In this document: positions 29,568 to 36,843 of the stretch, piece after piece
How the letters are laid out: each line of letters begins with the position of its first letter
Position numbering within the stretch: position 1 is the stretch's first letter
Assembly: GCA_934636265.1 (NCBI GenBank)
Contig: CAKUAD010000004.1
Coordinates: forward strand, 1-64,000
Direction: 5' to 3'
DNA from: an uncultured Flavobacterium sp.
GTDB lineage: Bacteria > Bacteroidota > Bacteroidia > Flavobacteriales > Flavobacteriaceae
Length of the DNA stretch: 64,000 nt
Program-made: the position numbers and the translations under genes
Notes under the pieces: generated by a model
What the model saw: the letters and a program-made list of their open reading frames with translations, nothing else
Told to the model about the DNA's origin: nothing
Database searches by the model: none

Positions 29568-31112
29568 ATGGCAAAACAAGAAGATTTTTTTAAAAGTGTG
29601 ATTTCGCACGCAAAGGAGTATGGGTTCATTTTCCCGTCGAGTGAAGTGTATGACGGCCTGAGTGCGGTTTACGATTACGGTCAGAATGGCGTCGAGCTAA
29701 AAAAGAACATCCGGGAGTACTGGTGGCAATCGATGGTGCAACTGCACGGCAATATTGTTGGGATCGATGCGGCCATTTTGATGCATCCCACCACCTGGAA
29801 AGCGTCGGGACACGTAGATGCTTTTAACGATCCGCTTATCGACAACAAGGATTCCAAAAAACGCTATCGCGCCGACGTCCTGATTGAGGATTACTGCGAA
29901 AAAATCAATCAAAAGGCCCAAAAGGAAATTGACAAGGCACGCGAGCGTTTTGGCGACGCCTTTGACGAGGATCAGTTTGTCACGACCAACGCACGCGTGG
30001 TTGAATATCGCGCCCGTCAAAAGGAAATCCTTCAGCGAATGGCGCAAGGGCTGGAATCGGGAAATCTCGAAGACGTCAAGGCGCTTATAGAAGAGCTGGG
30101 CATAGCCGATCCGGAAACCGGGTCAAAAAACTGGACCGAGGTCCGTCAGTTTAACCTGATGTTTGGTACTAAGCTGGGTGCTTCGGCCGACAATGCCATG
30201 GATTTGTATCTGAGGCCTGAAACCGCGCAGGGAATTTTTGTCAACTTCCTGAACGTACAAAAGTCCGGGCGGATGAAGGTACCGTTTGGCATCGCGCAAA
30301 CCGGAAAGGCCTTTCGCAATGAAATCGTGGCCCGACAGTTTATCTTTAGGATGCGTGAGTTCGAGCAGATGGAAATGCAGTTTTTTGTGCGTCCGGGCGA
30401 GGAGATCAAATACTATGAATACTGGAAAGAGACGCGTTTAAAATGGCATCTGTCACTGGGATTGGGCAAGGAGAATTACCGTTTTCACGACCATGAAAAA
30501 CTGGCGCATTACGCCAATGCCGCCGCCGATATTGAATTCAACTTCCCCTTTGGTTTTAAAGAACTGGAAGGCATTCACTCACGCACTGATTTTGACCTTA
30601 AGGCGCACGAGGAATATTCAGGTAAAAAACTACAATATTTTGATCCTGAGCTAAACGAGAATTATGTGCCTTATGTGGTTGAAACGTCCGTTGGCCTGGA
30701 TCGTATGTTTTTGGCTATTTTCTCAAAATCCCTGCAGGAAGAAACCCTGGAAGACGGTTCCGTTCGCACGGTGCTAAAATTACCTTCAGTCTTGGCTCCG
30801 GTGAAGGCTGCGGTTTTGCCACTGGTAAAAAAAGACGGTCTTCCGGAATTTGCCCAAAACCTTGCGGACGAACTTAGATGGGATTTTAACGTATCTTATG
30901 ATGAGAAAGACGCCGTAGGTCGCCGTTACCGTCGTCAGGACGCCTTGGGGACACCATTTTGCATTACGGTCGATCATCAGACACTCGAAGATAATACCGT
31001 TACCATCCGCCACCGCGATTCCATGCAACAGGACCGCGTTCCGGCCAGCAAGGTGCGCGATATCATCCTTAACGAGGTTTCGATGCGCAACTGGCTAAAA
31101 AAGGCGCTTTAA
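29568..31112 (+). CDS. glyS: Glycine--tRNA ligase
   Basis: Charges tRNA-Gly. 514 aa, the single-chain dimeric (eukaryote-like, class II) form. Recognisable: SSEVYDGLSAVYDYGQNG at the N-terminus, LRPETAQGIFVNFLNV (motif 2 region), FRNEIVARQFIFRMREFEQ, VVETSVGLDRMFLAI (motif 3) and the C-terminal anticodon-binding domain from VLAPVKAAVLPL. Start MAKQEDFFKSV at 29568; the upstream open frame is the comF/glyS promoter region. Its stop overlaps the convergent P63C-like gene's stop by 3 bp. Confidence 0.97.
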   Translation: MAKQEDFFKSVISHAKEYGFIFPSSEVYDGLSAVYDYGQNGVELKKNIREYWWQSMVQLHGNIVGIDAAILMHPTTWKASGHVDAFNDPLIDNKDSKKRYRADVLIEDYCEKINQKAQKEIDKARERFGDAFDEDQFVTTNARVVEYRARQKEILQRMAQGLESGNLEDVKALIEELGIADPETGSKNWTEVRQFNLMFGTKLGASADNAMDLYLRPETAQGIFVNFLNVQKSGRMKVPFGIAQTGKAFRNEIVARQFIFRMREFEQMEMQFFVRPGEEIKYYEYWKETRLKWHLSLGLGKENYRFHDHEKLAHYANAAADIEFNFPFGFKELEGIHSRTDFDLKAHEEYSGKKLQYFDPELNENYVPYVVETSVGLDRMFLAIFSKSLQEETLEDGSVRTVLKLPSVLAPVKAAVLPLVKKDGLPEFAQNLADELRWDFNVSYDEKDAVGRRYRRQDALGTPFCITVDHQTLEDNTVTIRHRDSMQQDRVPASKVRDIILNEVSMRNWLKKAL

Positions 31113-32047
31113 CGCTTTCTTTTGGCCGAAACGCCTTTGATGACTGCCAATTTAAATGACTCCGGGGGCCTGACCTCCGGATTTTTTTTGGCCGCAACCG
31201 GGCTGCGTCTTGCCGGATAGGCTTTTTCCGTAAGTGGAGTCAAAAGTGCGAGGTGTCGGTTTGAAAGCCGCATCAACGCCCACAAACCTTGCATCTGTTG
31301 ACTAAACACAGGATTTTCCTGGTATTTTTCAGTGAAATACTCCTTGCTGTAGATCATACGCGGCTTGGTCTGCAACGCCAGCAGGTTATCGGGATCCAAT
31401 CGGCTAAAGAGGAATTCGTCAAGAAAGGCTGCAATTTCGTCGGTATGGTCGGCGGCATCTTCCCACCCAATGCCGTAAAATTCAAAAACTGATTCGAGAA
31501 AGGCGTCGGGAATGGTGAGAATCCATCGGTAAACCAGATCCGGATTAGCCTTAAAAAGCGTCTTTATCGTTTTTTCGCGGACGTTTAGCTTGTAACGATC
31601 AAATCCTGTGACAAATCGGATGCGCTCTACAACCGTATGGTCATCAAAGCTTTGGAGCATGGTGTCGGCGGCTTTTGCGTATTTAAGCTCACTCAGGTAT
31701 AGTTGGCCTTGTTTATTTGCTTGAGTAATGATCTGACATACCTTCAAGGCAATATGGGGTTCGATGGCTAGTTTAAGGGCAATGTCGCCGTTTTGTCCGC
31801 GAACTTCAAAGTGTCTGTTTTCCTGAATGGCATCCAACAGGTCAACCGATATTGGAATGTTTCGGCTCAGATGGATTAAAAAATCATACAACCAACGCGT
31901 GGACCGTCCGTCATAACCCAATGCGCGTTGAAAACTGCGTTTTTCCAAAACGGGTTCAAGTTTGGGCAAAATATAGCACTCAATGGTGCGCTTTCCAACG
32001 GGCAACCCGTTATGTTCGTGGCCAAATAAGCTTTTGAGTGTTTCCAT
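31109..32047 (-). CDS. P63C-domain-like protein
   Basis: 312 aa. Segments line up in order with the P63C domain of phage and mobile-element proteins: GKRTIECYILPKLEPVLEKR then SFQRALG, HIALKVCQIITQANKQGQ, RIRFVTGFDRYKL, LVYRWILTIPDAFLESVF then EFYGIGWE, and FLFSRLDPDNLLAL. The C-terminal tail is basic (AAKKNPEVRPP...SAKRKR), as for a nucleic-acid binder. P63C function is unknown. It starts 1 bp after the stop of the IS1595-like gene, so the two are almost certainly cotranscribed. The family assignment is from memory of the pattern. Confidence 0.6.
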   Translation of the reverse strand: METLKSLFGHEHNGLPVGKRTIECYILPKLEPVLEKRSFQRALGYDGRSTRWLYDFLIHLSRNIPISVDLLDAIQENRHFEVRGQNGDIALKLAIEPHIALKVCQIITQANKQGQLYLSELKYAKAADTMLQSFDDHTVVERIRFVTGFDRYKLNVREKTIKTLFKANPDLVYRWILTIPDAFLESVFEFYGIGWEDAADHTDEIAAFLDEFLFSRLDPDNLLALQTKPRMIYSKEYFTEKYQENPVFSQQMQGLWALMRLSNRHLALLTPLTEKAYPARRSPVAAKKNPEVRPPESFKLAVIKGVSAKRKR

Positions 32048-32048
32048 G

Positions 32049-32489
32049 TTATTTTTTCAGGCTTGATAGCCAATCCAACAGATTGAGTTTGTCCTCGGCC
32101 GTTTGGGCTGCGGGTATTTGCTTTTGGCGGGTCTTTTTTAACCCGAGCGCCTGCCGGATTCGTTGTTGCATAAACCAGGCGGACTTTTGGGTGATCCCTA
32201 GCGTTTGGGCCAGCGCTACCGAGGTCGTGGCCGGATTTTCCTGCATCAGCCAGATGGCCTGAAACCATGTGCGTAGGCTTAAACGCGAATGGTGAAATAT
32301 CGTTCCGGTTTTGGCGGTAAAGTATCGGGCTGTGTCCCTGCATCGGTACATTCCGTTGGCACATTCGTACACTTTGCCTGTTGGCGAAAACGGACTGGTG
32401 ACAATCCCGTTCCACCGCGTCCTGTCAAGGTATTCCAAGCAACTTTTTTCATCGGGGAATAACTGACTGAAGCGTTCCAAACTGCTCAT
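32049..32489 (-). CDS. Truncated IS1595-type transposase N-terminal domain protein
   Basis: 146 aa. FSQLFPDEKSCLEYLDRTRW, TAKTGTIFHHSRLSLRTWF, and LAQTLGITQKSAWFMQQRIR are the conserved N-terminal (zinc ribbon plus helix-turn-helix) part of IS1595/ISXO2-type transposases. The catalytic DDE domain is absent and the protein ends in a lysine-rich tail. The zinc ribbon has lost its first CxxC pair (positions near TSPFSP) and keeps only isolated Cys (YECANGMYRC). No terminal inverted repeats are seen nearby. A domesticated DNA-binding protein is more likely than a recent IS remnant, because the frame is clean and coupled to the downstream gene. Confidence 0.7.
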   Translation of the reverse strand: MSSLERFSQLFPDEKSCLEYLDRTRWNGIVTSPFSPTGKVYECANGMYRCRDTARYFTAKTGTIFHHSRLSLRTWFQAIWLMQENPATTSVALAQTLGITQKSAWFMQQRIRQALGLKKTRQKQIPAAQTAEDKLNLLDWLSSLKK

Positions 32490-32571
32490 ATTCAGGATTT
32501 AGATTTTAAATAAATCATTTTTAATATATGGGGTAAATATAGATATAATAATTTTATTTTTTTTAAGAGTG

Positions 32572-32601
32572 TTTGCCATTCGACGATAAAATTTACCATT
32601 C
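32572..32601. promoter_or_regulatory. Direct repeat, possible LytTR-type operator
   Basis: TTTGCCATTC (32572-32581) and TTTACCATTC (32592-32601), identical at nine of ten positions and 20 bp apart, in the divergent gap between the IS1595-like gene and the LytTR regulator. LytTR proteins typically bind paired direct repeats about two helical turns apart. The gap is otherwise AT-rich with only weak -7 candidates (TACACTTG at 32630-32637). Confidence 0.4.
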
Positions 32602-32715
32602 ATAAAAAAAACTTAAGGAAATCAGTGTGTACACTTGTGAGGGCGGAATTTGATTGCGCCGTTAATGTAATTTAGCAATGCCCTAACTACCCCTGCTGAT
32701 GCCCCACCAGGCATC

Positions 32716-33666
32716 ATGAAGTATTCGTATATTATCATTGACGACAACGCTGACCAAGTGGCTGCAACCAAGGCTCTTGCCGATGGGTATGCCGGTTTGT
32801 TGTTTGTTGGCTCGGCCGATAATTATGAGGATGCATTGGATCTTATCCTTGACAAAAAACCTGATCTAATTTTCCTGGAAACCACCCCCGACACTGCCGA
32901 GAGTGGGCTTTCCTATCATCTGATGGATGCGGCCTACCGGTTTCTAAAGCAGGAGCCCCGGTTTGTGATTACGTCAAAAGATGGGAGCACGGCCCTTAAT
33001 GCCTTGCGTCGGAATGCGTTTGATTTTTTGATAAAGCCAGTGGCGCCAAGGGATTTCCGACAAGTAGTTTTTAAACTTGAAAAGGTGGCGATGCCCACCG
33101 CCGTCGCGCTGCCAATTTTGTCGGAACCAGTTATTCAGCCGGCCACGGTCGTGGATTCCGCTGGGGAGGAGGCAATGCCGGAAGATTCCGTTAAAGCAAA
33201 GCCGATAAAAAAGCAAGGCAAGCCGGAAAAGCCGGATGTTCCCGACCAAAAGGCAGGTCACGAGGATGAGCTTGTAATTGAGGAAGCGCTGCCGGAAATT
33301 GCGCCCGACACGACTAAACCGTTGATCATTTGTGTAAAATCATATGGCGATTATCGTTTTATCAATGCGGATGACATTTGCTATTTGCAGGCCGACAACA
33401 ACTCGACCGATCTACACTTGGCTAATGGCGAGATGATTACCGCCTTCAAGACACTCAAGCATTTTGAAAATGTTTTGAAGTCGCCGTTTGTAAGGATACA
33501 CAACAGTTATATTGTCAATATTGACTATGTTTCCCGCATCCACACCGGGAACTCAGTTTGCTACATCAAAAATACTACTACCAAGTTGCCGTTCTCGAAA
33601 TCTTACAAAGAGAATGTCGATGCGATACTCCACAGCATCACAAAAGGCAATTATCTGGAAATTTAA
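32716..33666 (+). CDS. LytTR-family response regulator with Glu at the phosphoacceptor site
   Basis: 316 aa. Receiver-like domain to about residue 130: acidic pair in YIIIDDNADQ, conserved Lys in FDFLIKPVAP, but the expected Asp after the third strand is Glu55 (DLIFLETTPD). A charged, Pro-rich linker (about 130-205) leads to a C-terminal LytTR DNA-binding domain (DDICYLQADNNSTDLHL, FVRIHNSYIVNIDYV, LPFSKSYKENV). The Asp-to-Glu change often mimics phosphorylation, so it may be active without a kinase; no LytS-type kinase is adjacent. A GATGCC/GGCATC hairpin (32698-32715) abuts the ATG and may limit translation. Confidence 0.88.
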   Translation: MKYSYIIIDDNADQVAATKALADGYAGLLFVGSADNYEDALDLILDKKPDLIFLETTPDTAESGLSYHLMDAAYRFLKQEPRFVITSKDGSTALNALRRNAFDFLIKPVAPRDFRQVVFKLEKVAMPTAVALPILSEPVIQPATVVDSAGEEAMPEDSVKAKPIKKQGKPEKPDVPDQKAGHEDELVIEEALPEIAPDTTKPLIICVKSYGDYRFINADDICYLQADNNSTDLHLANGEMITAFKTLKHFENVLKSPFVRIHNSYIVNIDYVSRIHTGNSVCYIKNTTTKLPFSKSYKENVDAILHSITKGNYLEI

Positions 33667-33677
33667 TTTTTCGGATA

Positions 33678-33720
33678 CTCAAATTTGAGGTTCATTCACT
33701 CATAAACAGCTACCATTCAC
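33678..33720. promoter_or_regulatory. Palindrome and direct repeat upstream of the repeat-peptide gene
   Basis: A 12-bp perfect palindrome CTCAAATTTGAG (33678-33689) is followed by CATTCAC at 33693-33699 and again at 33714-33720, 21 bp apart. The CATTC core and spacing resemble the direct repeat in front of the LytTR gene. A weak -7 box, TAGTTTTA (33763-33770), lies between these sites and the start at 33851. Confidence 0.4.
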
Positions 33721-33850
33721 CAAAAGCGCCGTAAATTCTTACGTGTAGCGAGACATCCTTTATAGTTTTACATCGTCTAACACCGCTAACGGGGCGGTAT
33801 TAAACCAAAAAAAAACTAATAACAATATAACGTCTCAAATTTAAAAAGTC

Positions 33851-34111
33851 ATGAAAAAAGCAATTTTCACATTTGGACTGTTCTCGCTGATGATGGTTCT
33901 TACGTCTTTTACTAATCAAACTGAAATCGGTGGTGGTCGTCCCCCAATCTTGGATCCTTTCACTGCGGATTATGAAATCGGCGGTGGTCGTCCGCCAATC
34001 CTCGATCCTTTTACAATGGATAAAGAAATCGGTGGTGGTCGTCCCCCAATTCTTGATCCTATCGTAGGACATGAGTTGAGCGGAACTAGTATGCCAGTGA
34101 TTACAGAGTAG
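33851..34111 (+). CDS. Small exported protein with three 17-residue repeats
   Basis: 86 aa. A signal peptide (KK, then a hydrophobic core to about residue 20, no lipobox) is followed by three tandem units beginning EIGGGRPPILDP at residues 25, 42 and 59. Unit spacers are FTADY, FTMDK and IVGHEL; the tail is SGTSMPVITE. Codons of the 12-residue core differ between units at third positions only or nearly so, showing selection on the peptide. I know no family with this motif. The layout (leader plus identical cores separated by variable acidic or basic spacers) resembles precursors of secreted signal or modified peptides. Own terminator; next downstream is a TPR histidine kinase. Confidence 0.85.
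   Translation: MKKAIFTFGLFSLMMVLTSFTNQTEIGGGRPPILDPFTADYEIGGGRPPILDPFTMDKEIGGGRPPILDPIVGHELSGTSMPVITE
33923..34075 (+). repeat. Three 51-bp in-frame tandem repeats
   Basis: Units 33923-33973, 33974-34024 and 34025-34075, each encoding EIGGGRPPILDP plus five residues. Differences within the core are synonymous (for example CCC/CCG, TTG/CTC/CTT). Confidence 0.9.
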
Positions 34112-34143
34112 AACTTAGAGATAAAAACTTTATAAAAATTTGA

Positions 34144-34170
34144 GGACTGTCATTGACAGTCCTTTTTTTT
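34144..34170 (+). terminator. Terminator after the repeat-peptide gene
   Basis: GGACTGTC (34144-34151), ATT loop, GACAGTCC (34155-34162), then eight T. Perfect 8-bp stem, 32 bp after the stop. Confidence 0.9.
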
Positions 34171-34199
34171 ATATTTTAGATGCCTAAATCCGCATTTCT

Positions 34200-36107
34200 T
34201 TGAATAAGAATCTTTTCTTCTCCCTTCTTCTCGCGGTATTGTCCTGCTCGGAAACTCCGGATAAGGCCAGTGAAAATAGTCAAAATCCTGTTGTATTTAA
34301 TAACCGGGATAAGATGTTTCAGACTCTTGTTCTACATTATGAACAGAGAAACTGGAAAGCTTTCAAAAATATATCTGAAGTTCTAATTGAAGATGCTGAA
34401 AACGCTAAGGACACAAAAAATTTAGCTAAAGCATATAGGTATCTGGGAGCATATTACAAATCAATCGCAGTTTATGATAGCGCATATTTATACTATACTA
34501 AAGCGGAGAGGCAATATCGGACTGTAAAAGACGAGGCAAGTTTGATAAATGTCTTGTTGAATAAGAGTGTTGTTCAATATTACGCGGGAGATTATGTAGG
34601 TGCTGATAGAACTATTACGGAGGCATATCTCCCTGTTTCAAGATCAAAGGACTTTGATCGGATGTATGAGATCAACACAATGATGGGGCTAATTGCGAAC
34701 GAGCTACGCGAATACGAGCGTGGTATTGACTATAATTTAAAAGCACTTTCAATTGTAAGGAATAATAAATTAGAGGGGAGGTACCAAGAAGCCACCTGTC
34801 TTAACAATATTGGCTACGCCTATTTAAAGCTCGAGAACTACGAAAAAGCAATTAACTATTTTGAAAGCGGTTTGAGAAGTACGACCATAAGTAAAGATCA
34901 ACCAGCGCTTTATAGTCTTTTACTTGACAATCTAGCTTACGCAAGATTCAAGAGTGGAAATGACAAGGACCTTCCCCGACTTTTCTTTGAAGCATTAAAA
35001 GTGAGAAAGGAAAATAGTGAAAACTCGCTGATTGTATTGAGTTATATTCATCTTTCAGAGTTTTTCGCTGACAGGGATAACCAAAAATCGAAGGACTACG
35101 CGGATACCGCTCTTTTTGTAGCCCGAAAAAATAAAAATCCGATTGATATCTCTTCAGCGCTAAAAAACCTCTCGGCAGTCGACGGCGAGAAATCTGCAAA
35201 ATATTCTTCGGAACTGATTAGAATTAATGATAGTTTGCGTGGTGTGGAAGTAAAATCCCAAGAGAAATTTGCGCGTTTAGAACTGCAGACAGATGAAATA
35301 TCTCAAGAGAAAGACAAACTCGCCGAACAAAACCGCAACCTGCTCTATTTTTTTGTTGGTTTTTTAATGATAGGACTTTTGCTTTTTGTGATTAGGAGTC
35401 AGCGGGCCCGAAATCGCGAACTGTTACTCATTCAGGCGCAGCAAAAAGCAAATGAAGACATCTATAACCTGATGATCAGCCAGCAAAACCGCATCGAGGA
35501 AAGTCGGATCCGAGAAAAAAAGCGAATTGCACAAGAGCTTCATGACGGGGTACTGGGGCGTCTTTTTGGTACCAGGCTAAACCTGGACAGTCTCAATAGG
35601 ATGGGCGACGACGAAGCGGTAATGCGTAGGATTGAATACCTCAATGAACTCAAAAACATTGAACAGGACATCCGAGAGATATCACATGACCTTAACCGGG
35701 AGAAATTTGCACTGATCAACAACTTTCTGGCCATCCTCAACAATTTGCTGGAAGAGCAAAAGGCTTCGTTCAATACGCAAGTTACGTGCGAAATTGACGA
35801 AACAATAGATTGGGATAATCTGAGCAACACGATTAAAATCAACATCTACCGAATAGTTCAGGAAGGCTTACAGAACATGAATAAGTACGCTCAGGCCAGT
35901 AAAGTAAAGATTTCCATAAAATCAACGCCCGGCGGCCTTGCGTTAGTCATCGCCGACAACGGAATAGGCTTTGACACCAATTTGAAGCGCAAGGGAATTG
36001 GCGTGCAAAACATGATTTCCCGCGCCAATGAGATGCGGGGAGAGCTCAATATCCAGTCAAAAAAAGGGAAAGGCACCACCTTAAGTGTCGACATACCAAT
36101 TACTTGA
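34200..36107 (+). CDS. TPR-containing sensor histidine kinase (kinase 1)
   Basis: 635 aa, TTG start. The N-terminus FFSLLLAVLSCSE has a lipobox-like Cys; TPR repeats (AYRYLGAYYKSIAVYDSAYL, NNIGYAYLKLENYEKAINYF and others) fill about 40-330; a coiled coil precedes one transmembrane segment (about 380-400, YFFVGFLMIGLLLFVI). Then a HisKA_3 domain with His448 in AQELHDGV and an HATPase with ADNGIGFD and GIGVQNM. This predicts a periplasmic TPR sensor and a cytoplasmic NarL-type kinase. By eye the TPR part is AT-rich and the kinase part GC-rich. Likely partner: the regulator 85 bp downstream. Confidence 0.9.
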   Translation: MNKNLFFSLLLAVLSCSETPDKASENSQNPVVFNNRDKMFQTLVLHYEQRNWKAFKNISEVLIEDAENAKDTKNLAKAYRYLGAYYKSIAVYDSAYLYYTKAERQYRTVKDEASLINVLLNKSVVQYYAGDYVGADRTITEAYLPVSRSKDFDRMYEINTMMGLIANELREYERGIDYNLKALSIVRNNKLEGRYQEATCLNNIGYAYLKLENYEKAINYFESGLRSTTISKDQPALYSLLLDNLAYARFKSGNDKDLPRLFFEALKVRKENSENSLIVLSYIHLSEFFADRDNQKSKDYADTALFVARKNKNPIDISSALKNLSAVDGEKSAKYSSELIRINDSLRGVEVKSQEKFARLELQTDEISQEKDKLAEQNRNLLYFFVGFLMIGLLLFVIRSQRARNRELLLIQAQQKANEDIYNLMISQQNRIEESRIREKKRIAQELHDGVLGRLFGTRLNLDSLNRMGDDEAVMRRIEYLNELKNIEQDIREISHDLNREKFALINNFLAILNNLLEEQKASFNTQVTCEIDETIDWDNLSNTIKINIYRIVQEGLQNMNKYAQASKVKISIKSTPGGLALVIADNGIGFDTNLKRKGIGVQNMISRANEMRGELNIQSKKGKGTTLSVDIPIT

Positions 36108-36126
36108 ACTCAAATTTTAAGATTTT

Positions 36127-36172
36127 TTACATAAAATATGTAATCAAAGAGCTAAAAAGATTTCTAAATTTG
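36127..36172 (+). promoter_or_regulatory. Promoter with palindromic operator for response regulator 1
   Basis: -7 box TAAATTTG (36165-36172), 21 bp before the ATG. There is no -33 TTG; instead TTACAT (36127-36132) and ATGTAA (36138-36143) form a palindrome around AAAAT just where the -33 element would be, suggesting activator control. Confidence 0.5.
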
Positions 36173-36192
36173 ACTCATAAACACCAGAACTT

Positions 36193-36843
36193 ATGAGATC
36201 ATTAATCGTTGAAGATCACTCCCTGCTGACTGAGGGATATCGCAAAATACTGGAGGAACTGCTTCCTCCGTCTGAATTAAAGGTAGATGAAGTACAGGAC
36301 TGTAAATCGGCGTATGAGATTCTAAAAAAGTCGCGAAACAGTTATGATCTGATACTCCTGGACATTAACCTCCCATCGGACCACAAGCGAAACGTCGAAA
36401 GTGGAATTGACCTTATTCCGCTGATTAGGTCCACCAATAAAGAAAGTTTGCTGGTGGTCATCACCTCCCACAGCCAGGCAATTTTGCTATATGATCTTTT
36501 GCGGGAGCACCAACCAAACGGACTATTGGTTAAAAGCGACTTTAACGGTGACTCGTTAAGGCTGGCGTTTGAGAAAATTTTTGGGGGGACTCAAGTGACG
36601 ACTGACTCGGTAACTGCGGCAGTTGATATCATTACGTCAAAAAAAGAGTATCTCGACCTGCACAACAGGCAAATCATCACATTGATCGCCAAAGGGATCA
36701 AGACTAAAAGCATGACCAAGTACTTGCCGCTTTCAACTAGCGCAATTGACAAAAGGAAAGCCCAAATCAAGGATTATTTTTTAATAAGGACCGGAAGTGA
36801 CGAGGACATTGTACGTGAAGCAAGGAAATTTGGGTTGATTTGA
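36193..36843 (+). CDS. NarL-type response regulator (regulator 1)
   Basis: 216 aa. Receiver domain with acidic pair in LIVEDHSLL, phosphoacceptor Asp57 in LILLDINLPSD and Lys in LLVKSDFNGD; a C-terminal LuxR-like helix-turn-helix (LHNRQIITLIAKGIKTKSMT ... STSAIDKRKAQIKDYF) that is degenerate relative to classical LuxR domains. It is a paralogue of the regulator at 43148: both contain CKSAYEI and both end in a GSDxDxxRxAxxxGL tail. Sits between two TPR kinases; kinase 2 begins in its stop codon (TTGA overlap). Confidence 0.92.
   Translation: MRSLIVEDHSLLTEGYRKILEELLPPSELKVDEVQDCKSAYEILKKSRNSYDLILLDINLPSDHKRNVESGIDLIPLIRSTNKESLLVVITSHSQAILLYDLLREHQPNGLLVKSDFNGDSLRLAFEKIFGGTQVTTDSVTAAVDIITSKKEYLDLHNRQIITLIAKGIKTKSMTKYLPLSTSAIDKRKAQIKDYFLIRTGSDEDIVREARKFGLI

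Noticed and set aside
32049..32489. Active IS1595 insertion sequence
   Set aside because: No DDE catalytic domain, zinc-ribbon cysteines lost and no terminal inverted repeats or target duplication seen.
33800..34072. Open frame antisense to the repeat-peptide gene with its own TTTTDF repeats
   Set aside because: A shadow of the 51-bp repeats; the sense strand has the signal peptide, terminator and synonymous-change pattern.
33923..34075. Three regular repeats as a CRISPR array
   Set aside because: Units are adjacent without unique spacers, in frame, and diverge at codon third positions; no cas genes are present.
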